Of a DNA stretch of 64,000 bases, positions 56,245 through 64,000 are shown piece after piece (within the stretch, counting starts at the first letter, position 1; the number at the start of each line of letters is the position of its first letter). Position numbers and translations under genes: made by a program. Location: positions 372,001 to 436,000 of the forward strand of contig JAQYUZ010000008.1 of the NCBI GenBank assembly GCA_033819885.1, read 5' to 3'. Source of the stretch: Microbotryomycetes sp. JL201 (taxonomy: Eukaryota; Basidiomycota; Microbotryomycetes). Below the pieces are notes generated by a model that did no database searches, had not been told where the DNA came from, and saw only the letters and a program-made list of their open reading frames with translations.

Positions 56245-57696
56245 ATGCCGGCACTGAAAGAGACATGGCCAAAAGAGCCCTTTCCCGAGGACCTCAAGTC
56301 GCATCCGTTGCTGGTTGTCGACTATGCACAAATCCAAGCGGGCGACCAGACGGCGATCGACACCCTCTTCAAGGCGTGCTCGGAGCTCGGGTTCTTTTGT
56401 CAGTAACCTTCTTTCTTGTGATCCATCAACGCCGAGATTTCGATCGTTCGCGGCTCGTTTGTGGGGCCCAAACGCTGACAGCTATCTTGCAACTCGGAGA
56501 CAGACCTCAAGAACCATGGCGTCGACCCAGAGCCAATGTTTGAAGTCGGCGAACAGACGTTCAACCTGCCGATGGACGAGCTGATGAAGTTTGAGCAAGG
56601 CGATTCGGGCATGTCTGCCGGGTTCAAGTACGCAGGAAGGTCAGTTACTGGCGCTCTTTGGCATCTCACACGATGTCACGCTGACTCGTCTGCTGATAGC
56701 ACAAACGTTGACAAGGAAGGCAACGTCGACACGGCCTACTTTATCAATGTCGCAAAGGACGACGCGCTTCACTTTCCAACTGTCCGTCAGCGCACGTATC
56801 CTCAAACGTGCGTCGACAACATGGAACTGTACCGTAAATTCACTCGACAATCAGACGACGTCCTCCAGACGCTCATGGCTGCCCTCGAGGGTCCTCTTGG
56901 CCTCCCAAGTGGCACGTTCCGTCAACTTCATCCGGATGACAAGTTGAGCGGAAGCGAGACCCGAGTGATTCGTAAACCTGCAGCAGGCGAGCAGGGGTAC
57001 GTTGAAGAAGGAAACAAAGGAGGTGTTAAAGGTGCCAGCATTGGAGCACATACGGGTGCGTCCTGGCAGCCTAACAATTAGGACACTTGAACTGACCTTG
57101 TTTTCCGGACGTGTTAGACTTCGGCAGCTGTGAGCGCGACCAAGTTTGCGCAATTTTGTAGGGCACTCGCTGATGACGAGCTCGTTACAGTTTCCATGCT
57201 GCACGGACGCGGAACCGGCGGTCTGCAAGTCCTGCCCCCAGGAACGACCGAGTGGCAATACATCAAGCCCCTTCCAGGCCATGCTGTCTGTAACGTCGGT
57301 GACACGCTGTCTGTATACTCTGGTGGAATATTGTCAGTCTTGTTATCAACTCGACGCGATGAAAATCAAGGCTGCAGTACTTACCACTTTTGCCACAGCA
57401 ACTCCAACATTCACCGCGTTGTTCCACCTCCTGCGCCTCAAGACAAGTATACTCGCTGGTCTTGCGTGTTCTTTATTCGACCGTATTTCGACGCGGAACT
57501 GTACCCGTTGAGCGATCTGAGCCCGAGAATCAAGGAAGCGGCCGAAAAGCACCCTACAATGTCAAAGCTCGAGCGAGGAATTACGGCGGGTGACTGGTTC
57601 AAGAGGAGAATTATTAATCAGCGGGCAGCTAACAGAAAAGGACCAGAGACATGGCAAGCTTCGCGAGGCACAGAGCATACGCCTTTGGCTAGTTAA
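56245..57696 (+). CDS. 2-oxoglutarate/Fe(II)-dependent oxygenase (isopenicillin N synthase-like fold)
   Basis: Start MPALKETWPKEPFPEDLKSH, then PLLVVDYAQIQAGD (N-terminal non-heme dioxygenase domain) and KACSELGFF joined to DLKNHGVDPEPMFEVGEQTF. The middle exon has VDTAYFINVAKDDAL and FRQLHPDDKLSGSETRVIR. The iron site is rebuilt over an intron as GAHTDFGS (first His and Asp), and a second intron leads to SMLHGRGTGGLQVLPP. The second iron histidine and 2OG arginine are in NSNIHRVVPPPAPQ and RWSCVFFIRPYFDAELYPL. All expected ligands are present. Fungal members oxidise secondary metabolites, flavonoid-like compounds or amines; substrate unknown. About seven exons. Confidence 0.85.
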
Positions 57697-57967
57697 ACCC
57701 CGCAGGAACACGGAGGAGTGCACTCATCGTATGTTGGTACGAGGTGTTTCTAGCTGTCATTCAATGTGATGTGAAACTCGGTACAGTGTATTTTCAGCTG
57801 CTGTGCATTGCTGTCGTAAAACAAATACGTGCAAGAACCGGAAATGTGACATAGTCTCGGGAATCTGTCGCAATCTGTCCTGTATTTTTTTTGAAGGCAT
57901 GTATTTCGGTTCTTTTGCCATGCACAAAGCGAGCGACGCAGCTGTCGCCTCTCGCCTGCCTCGTACC

Positions 57968-58980
57968 ATGTCGCTGCGACAACCCGCAATGTCGTTCGCC
58001 GCAAACGGACCTTTTCAACATGTCATCCGACGACAACTAACGTCATCAACCGCTCGTCGTGCAGCCTGTGCGTCGTCATTTACGCAGTCTCGGTCCCTAC
58101 CAGATTCGGCCGTCCGCTTACGCCGAGCTGACTCTACCCTTGTCGTCATCATGTTCTTATACAGCTCCCGCCCAGGCCGAAGCTGGCGCCGTTTCTAGGC
58201 TCGACTGGCCGACGTTCTTCAACTTGCGACGGTCTCAGCGACGGGTCGGACTCGTCACGAGCATCCCAACAACATTCCTCGGTCAGTCGGCGTTGGCAGC
58301 CGTACTCGTTAATATTGCGCGCGCGCGCGCGTATATGGTGTAACACCTCTGCTGACAACGGGGATCGTTTAGGCTTCTCGCTCGGCGCAAATTACTTTGC
58401 CACGAAAGAGGCTGATCCAACAGATACAATCATGGGCATCGAGCCCATCTGGGCGTAAGCTTTCACCTTGTGCCATGTTGGCGCCTTTTATCCGAGGAGT
58501 TGCACTGATGTGGATGTTCGGGGCTGTTCAGCTACGCCATCGCCACCGTTGCATGTGGAGCATTCGGATGGCTCGTCGGACCATCTTTGGGCAATCAAAT
58601 GTGGCGGTTGACTCATCGAAAAGTGCTCAAGTCGATGGAGATCAAGGAACGAGGCGAGTTGGAATTGCCCTCGGAATCTTTTGATTTCGACATCATAACG
58701 TCCGATTGCTCACATGCCGCCTTGCAGACTTTTTTGAACATGTCAAGCGCATGCGTGTTGATCCGTCGAGGCAATCAGTGTCGAACCCGGTACCGGATGT
58801 GAGCTGATTTCTGGACAGTAAGGCGCCAAGCCTTGTACAATGCTGGACTGATGTCTGTGACGTATGCAGTACTACGCTGAAAAAGTCCACTCGCTGCGAG
58901 GCTACCGCCAGTGGTTGCGCGACCAGTCCGCGTACAGACGCAAAGCTCAATTTGGGTCGGGCCAAGATAGTGTTCTCTGA
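57968..58980 (+). CDS. PAM17: Mitochondrial import motor subunit Pam17
   Basis: Inner-membrane component of the presequence translocase-associated motor at TIM23. The ATG at 57968 (or in-frame 57989) starts a Met/Ser/Arg-rich presequence ending TARRAA; a GTGCGT intron joins it to SPAQAEAGAVSRLDWPTFFN. Hallmarks follow: LRRSQRRVGLVTSIPTTFLG, after an intron FSLGANYFATKEADPTDTIM, GIEPIWAYAIATVACGAFGW (membrane helices), LVGPSLGNQMWRLTHRKVLK, DFFEHVKRMRVDPSRQSVSN and YYAEKVHSLRGYRQWLRDQS. It ends FGSGQDSVL at 58980. Six or so exons. One intron contains a (GC)7 tract. Confidence 0.92.
58317..58331. repeat. (GC)n dinucleotide tract in a PAM17 intron
   Basis: Seven GC units plus a G, followed by TATATG, inside the intron that interrupts TFLG and FSLGAN. 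Alternating purine-pyrimidine of this kind can adopt Z-DNA. Confidence 0.9.
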
Positions 58981-59518
58981 ACTGCATTCAATGGTCAACG
59001 TGTTTCATTTTTCGAGACGGTGTCTGTTGAAATGTTGCGTGCACGTGCGAATTGTCTGAATTTTTGGGACCGCAGAAGCATGCGGCGCACGCTCATCTGT
59101 TGGTGCTCAAGTGGAGGCCCCCGTTGGCCTCACGCTATTCGAAACCATTAGGCGATTGCGGTGCGGCCGTCGTGGTTGCACAGGCTAATTGGGCGACATT
59201 CGTGTTGAGTCATATCATCTACCGCCTCCTGGGCAACTGCATTCGAGCTCTTTCGCTTGCTCGTCGGCACCGGCGTCTCGACTGCGTCTTGCAACGCTTT
59301 CACGATGCCTGTCGCCAACAGAGGCTTGGGATTAAAGCAATTCCAGTGTACAGAGGTCAGTATCCCACCCGCACTTGCTCGCCAGATTGTCATGCACGGC
59401 CAAGTTCGGTCATCTTTCAATAGTTACTCGAGCGTCCGCAGCACGCGCGCACATCCGCCAGAGCGCTGTTCGCATGCGCTGAATCACATTACAACGTATC
59501 AAAGCTGCTCGGGATGAC
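58981..59518. other. Region between PAM17 and the C2H2 regulator
   Basis: About 540 nt. A 123-codon plus-strand frame (59052-59423) shows no domain. An upstream exon of the C2H2 gene, carrying its true N-terminus, may lie here; I could not find a convincing one. Confidence 0.35.
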
Positions 59519-62446
59519 ATGTCTGACCTGGATTCACATGTTCCGCAGTGTGACAAGTCATTCACGCGCAAGGAATGCAAGTCGACATAGTCCGACGATG
59601 GTGAACCTGACTCGACATCGACGCTGACGGATTGCTCCCTTCCTCGACGCAGACGTCAAACGGCACATCAGAACAGCACATAACGGAGACAGGCCATACA
59701 CATGCTCGTTGTGCTCGGCTTCGTTTGCGCGAACGTGAGCTGTCTGGAGGCGTCTGTTCGATATCGGGCATCGCAAGCTGACCTGCCTACACTGCAGCGA
59801 CCTGCTCACGAGGCATCAGAAAGCTTGTCAACCCAATGAGCTACATCAGCCCGTCATCAAACCCAAGAAGCTCAAAACCGGATCCTCTTCGCGTAGAAGC
59901 TCGAAAAGAAAGAGCCCATCGCCGGACGAGACAAAACGATCACCATCATTTGAGATCTCTTCGAGTATGCCGGCAGCAGATTTCACTTTGCCCATACGTG
60001 TGCCTTCTTCTACAAGGTCAGTGTATGGCACGTCGGCAGCGTCTGGTTCGAGCTCATCGCTACCTTCGCTCGGCATGTCGACGGGCTACAGTCCTTCGAG
60101 CGACCAGAGTTCTTTGACCAACTCGCCAGCCACTATGGCTGCGTCGTATTCTTACTCGGCCACGTCTGCGCCCATTTTCTCTGGCTCGAGTGACCCGCCA
60201 GTGGTGCCCATGAATTCAACGTCGGTCCCGTTCGGTGTGACGGCTCAAGATCAAACGCTTGCACCCGGAGTGAGTCGATCACTCAGCAAAGACGAGCTAC
60301 TGGCATCTGAAGTCCTCGAGGCGAGTTGCTCTCGAGAGCTAACCCAGGCGAAACCTGATGCTAACAACTTTTTTCTCTCAGGATTTGCTGCGATCGCCGC
60401 CGAATTTTGGATATCCTTCCCCACCGCCATTTTCTGCAGCCGACAACAACGATGCCAGTCGTGACAGTACGAACGAGAGTTTCGCACCGACGACAACGTC
60501 TGCTTCCGAGTCGTGGCCCGGCGCCGACTTGATGCCGACCAATATGGGCCAAGTCAGCGCTTGGGACATGTACGACGGCGCAGAAGGCGGTATCGAAAAC
60601 TGCCCTGCAGCGCTCATGCTCGCTGACTACTTTAACAAGGGCGGTGTGGGAGGTATCAGCGCACTCGATCTCGGTTTCAAGTACGAACCGAGCTTGTTCC
60701 CCGATCACTTGTACAACCATCAGCCGATGCTGCACGACGAGGAAGACAGAAAGTTTTACATGCCCGCTTCAAAGTTCCACATCGGATGTGAGTTTCAGCG
60801 ATGGGGCAAGGTGGTACTTTTTGCGCCGACTAAAGTGCTGTTCGTCAGACCTCATGTCGTACAAAATCCCGTCAATCACGACATTGTCCAAGTACGGCAA
60901 GCAGGCGGCGGACAAGTTTTTGCCGACTGTGCCGGTCGTACACAGAGGGACGCTCAAGATGGACGAGATGCCCGGACACACGGCTTTCGCTTTGACGGTT
61001 GCTGGGGCAGCCTACTCGTCCGAGGGAGAATCATTCAGTAACGAAATGCTCGTCGAAAAGCGGGTATACCTCGTCAGAAGTATGTTTTGGTCACTTGCGT
61101 GCTTGACCCTGTCGCTGATTGGTTTCCGCTCCTCAAAGATTTCAATAAAGAAGGCACGTCGTACGACGAGCAATTCAGCTGCATTCAGTCGATGCTGCTG
61201 TATCAGCTGCTTGGCCTGTTCCATCCGGACGAACAGCAACGCGTCCTGTCGCAAACGTTCCAAGGCGCGCTCGTATCCATGCTGAGGCAGCTCGATTTAC
61301 CGCGCAAGATTCGTGAAGCTGGAGTTCGAACCCCGTCTTACAGTTTGACAGGCAATGAACTCGAACAAGAGTGGAAACGATGGGTTCAGGTGGAAACGTG
61401 GAGACGGTGAGCTGAGCTTCGGCTGGACTTGCCCCCGCGTGCAGGTTGACTGAGAAGCGTTATCCTTTCCTTTTCATCTGACAGCGTGTGTTTTCTCGTA
61501 TTTCTTTGCGACCTCGAAATGGCGTCGAAATTCGATACGACGCCGTACCTCTCGTTCGGCGACGTTGCCACCGAATTGCCCTCGAGCGAATCGCTGTGGC
61601 TCGCAAACTCAGCCGCAGAATGGCTTCCACGAATATGTTCGCCTCTTAACCCAACTCCAGTCTCGTTTCTCGAGGCGATACAAACCTTGTTGGACCCGAT
61701 CGATCCTTCACCATTCGAGACCAAAGGCATCTTGTTGGCTGAAATGTCGAGATTGGACCAGTTCCCTTTGATGATCCTGACGAGAAGTCTGAGCTTTTTA
61801 CACGTCAAGACGGAACAAGCGTTGGCGCAAGTTGATCCGGTCAGGACACTCAGTAAGCGTTCATTTCATACATTGCGATTGCAAGCGGCAAGCCGCTGAC
61901 GACGGCGCCAAATGGTGGTACAGCCGCCGGCTTGGAGGGTATTCAAACCCGAGAATCGGATGACCGGACCATGTTGCGCAGGATTCAAAAAGCTCGCGAA
62001 AGATTACGTCAGATTCCTGGTGGACAAGCTAGAGGCAATGGCGAAGGCTGGTTTTCGCAGGTGAGAGATGACTTTGTTGGTCGTTGACGTATTTCTTAGG
62101 GGGTGAAACTGACGAGCGCGCTCGCTGCTTACAGGCCATGCCAGCGGCCGCTGCCGCCGCTGCTCAGCAGCAACCGACGCCGCCGAACGAAAATACTTCG
62201 CCTCCAGGCACGGCTTCTTCTTGGTCTTCGATGTCAGCTTCACCGAACACCTCGACAATGGGAATCGAGCCTCTTGATCCGACCTGGATGGCGATTCCTC
62301 CAATGAAGCCAGAGCACGTCAGACAGGCGCAAAGGCGCTCGAGCTGGGTCACGAGTGAACTCCCTCAGTTCATGGCCCCACCAGTAAACTTTCCCAGTGT
62401 CGCTCACAGCTCGAACGAGCATACTGGGCTGTCTTCGTTGTTTTGA
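59519..62446 (+). CDS. C2H2 zinc-finger transcription factor with fungal regulatory domain
   Basis: The start is tentative (ATG 59519, MSDLDSHVPQCDKSFTRKE). Finger 1 is only partly resolved: CDKSFTRK, then after an intron VKRHIRTAHNGDRPYTCSLC. Finger 2 is CSLCSASFAR joined over an intron to TDLLTRHQKAC. A Ser/Pro-rich nuclear region follows (RRSSKRKSPSPDETKRSPSF). Later: DLLRSPPNFGYPSPPPFSAA, ALMLADYFNKGGVGGISALD, and after introns the fungal_trans-like part AADKFLPTVPVVHRGTLKMD, SCIQSMLLYQLLGLFHPDEQ, WKRWVQVETWRRVCFLVFLC and DLEMASKFDTTPYLSFGDVA. This layout (two C2H2 fingers plus a fungal_trans-like domain) is common in basidiomycete and ascomycete regulators. It ends SSNEHTGLSSLF at 62446. 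About ten exons. The first finger and N-terminus need transcript support. Confidence 0.75.
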
Positions 62447-63065
62447 GAGAGGTCGATGCTTGTGCCACCGAAAATTTGTCCAAACCACGGATTGCTTCAA
62501 TCGGTGCTTCTATTCCTCGGATCTGGATTTACCCCCTTTGTGTAGCATTTTCTGCTTTACGTCTACGTTAGTTGTTGTGCAGCCGAGCCGTTTTCCCTTG
62601 AAATTATCCGCAGTCGCGCGTCGTCGAGGCAGCTCGGTTGAGCTCGACTTCTTTCGCCACCTGCGTCTCGTGAGTGTCGTCCAACAAACGTGTGCGGCGT
62701 GTGATCTGAACAGGTTGCCTCTCTCCTTGCCTTTCATTGCATCCGTGCTTGCATCGTCGTGCTTATCTGTGCGATGCCATGCACACCTTGGCCGTTCGTC
62801 CTTCGCCGAAACCCTCGGTCAACGACACGCCGCGCACTCGCACATCTATACTGCGACCTTCCACGCATTCCCGACGGTCGTACTTTGCTCATTCGCTATT
62901 AATTGATGTGCCCGTGCTCTCGCTGCTCTCTTTTCCTCCCGTGACGACGTGTACGCTGCCGCCGACACGCACTGACCGACACCGACCGGACGGGTTTCGT
63001 GTTCGCACGCACGCGCTCGACATTCCATCTCTTACCGGCACAGGCTAGTCACAGACTACCAAAAG
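62447..63065. other. Transketolase promoter and 5' UTR region
   Basis: About 620 nt with the regulator's 3' UTR, then a long pyrimidine-rich stretch (62700-63050) rich in TCTC, CGCTGCTCTC and CCGACAC-like repeats, as expected upstream of a highly expressed glycolytic or pentose-phosphate gene. A 103-codon frame inside (62737-63048) is Arg/Thr/Pro-rich and probably non-coding. Confidence 0.45.
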
Positions 63066-64000
63066 ATGCCTTTCCAAATCGATGACCGAGACATTACCGC
63101 GATCAACACGATCCGCGTCACTGCGCTCGAGTGCGTGCGAGAGTTTCGGTGAAGCGCAATTTCAACACAGCTGACGGGTTGTTCCACCTTCGCGTCCTCA
63201 TTTGCGATTACTGTGCATATTAACAGTACGGTCAACAAGGTACGTTGACTTGAACACGCCGACAACGTTGAGACTCGGCGCTGATCCCACCTTTCGCTTG
63301 CAGGCCAACTCGGGTCACCGTACGTTGCAATCATCATTTCAGGTTTTCATTGAGACGACCTGCCGATGACTTCAATGCTGACTGATCCCTCTTTACGCCA
63401 CTATTAGCCGGTGCTCCCATGGGCATGGCTGTCAGTCTCGAGATCAATTTCTGCATTTGTGCAGACGCATGCTGACATCTTGTTGATTCGCAGCCTATCA
63501 CCCATGTCATGTTGAGTGCGTCCACCCTGTTTTGCACTTCAGTTCGCCCTCAAAAAACACAGTATTAACCTTTCTCTTCCTCTTTCCAGAGCACTTTTTC
63601 AACTGCAATCCCAAAAACTCGCAATGGCCTGGTCGCGATCGTTTCGTCTTGTCAAACGGTCACGGCTGTGCCCTTCAGTACACCTTTTTGCACTTGCTCG
63701 GCTACAAGGTCTCGTTGGACGACTTGAAGTCGGTCAGTGATGTCTCGTTCTGGGCAGATACACAGTCGCGTGCTCATTCTTTGATGTGTACAGTTCCGTC
63801 AACTCGGCTCAAAGACCCCTGGTCACCCCGAGGTTCACCACACTGACGGTATCGAGGTCACGACCGGTCCTCTTGGCCAGGGTGAGTTGAATATCATGTC
63901 AGCATCTTTACGCTTTGCGCTAACAGAGCGCTTCAGGTATTGCCAACGCTGTCGGCTTGGCAATTGCACAGGCGCACGTCGGCGCCACCTTCAACAGGGA
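63066..64000 (+). CDS. TKL1: Transketolase, 5' part (runs off the window)
   Basis: Thiamine-diphosphate enzyme of the pentose phosphate pathway. Exons with matching phases: 63066-63130 ([20 protein letters not shown]), 63227-63239, 63304-63319, 63408-63430, 63495-63516, 63590-63732, 63794-63881 and 63937 onward. Joined residues cover VNKANSGHPGAPMGMAPITH (substrate and cofactor loop), [36 protein letters not shown] (the conserved His-Gly-His region), and, in the last exons, [20 protein letters not shown] and [20 protein letters not shown]. The family's invariant S-G-H-P-G and G-P-L-G-Q-G motifs are intact. Four micro-exons of 13, 16, 23 and 22 nt in a row are striking. The gene continues past 64000. 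Confidence 0.93.

Noticed and set aside
1-64000. Transposable elements, viral fossils, CRISPR arrays, tRNA and rRNA genes.
   Set aside because: No reverse transcriptase, transposase, integrase or capsid motifs, no long terminal repeats, no spaced short repeats, and no cloverleaf with matching A and B boxes outside genes were seen.

Overview
The window is nuclear DNA of a compact, intron-rich fungus. Genes carry many short introns (about 44 to 100 nt, GT-AG, often with a CTGAC or CTAAC branch site). Fungal-only families are present: Pam17, Mrp51, Mch1-like transporter, Zn2Cys6 regulator, cytochrome b2. Intron density, GC-rich codon use and the HPASL-type start of the Pho85-like cyclin suggest a basidiomycete, possibly a small-genome Pucciniomycotina yeast. 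That placement is inference; family-level calls rest on motifs read directly. I saw no tRNA, rRNA, CRISPR array, transposon or viral fossil.

Left part (1-23 kb): a secreted GMC oxidoreductase; eIF2B-alpha; a Pcl-type cyclin; a protein with two PWWP domains; the NuA4 subunit Epl1; an EEB1/YheT-type alpha/beta hydrolase; a Fus1-like one-pass SH3 membrane protein; mitoribosomal Mrp51; a UBA-tailed protein starting 8 nt after Mrp51 stops; and the NatB catalytic subunit, whose start codon appears split by an intron.

Middle part (23-46 kb): a Clr4/SUV39-type H3K9 methyltransferase with a divergent SET motif; a DP1/Yop1-like ER-shaping protein; an Mch1-like carrier; a FRAG1/DRAM/Sfk1 membrane protein; a PQ-loop transporter; methionine aminopeptidase 1; arylamine N-acetyltransferase head-to-head with a DHA1-type drug efflux pump; a large unrecognised protein with one C-terminal membrane segment; and a tetraspan membrane protein.

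Right part (46-64 kb): an HSL-type esterase; the eEF2 lysine methyltransferase Efm3; L-lactate cytochrome c oxidoreductase (CYB2) head-to-head with a Zn2Cys6 regulator; a zinc alcohol dehydrogenase; a 2-oxoglutarate/Fe(II) oxygenase; Pam17; a C2H2 regulator; and the 5' part of transketolase, which begins with four consecutive micro-exons.

The chromatin genes (double PWWP, Epl1, H3K9 methyltransferase) and the N-terminal processing genes (Map1, Naa20) are recurring themes. Most genes are housekeeping. The two places most worth testing as local functional units are the acetyltransferase/efflux pair at 37.9-41.5 kb and the CYB2/regulator/ADH/oxygenase stretch at 48.9-57.7 kb. A palindromic TCACGTGA site recurs near several start codons and may be a shared control element.
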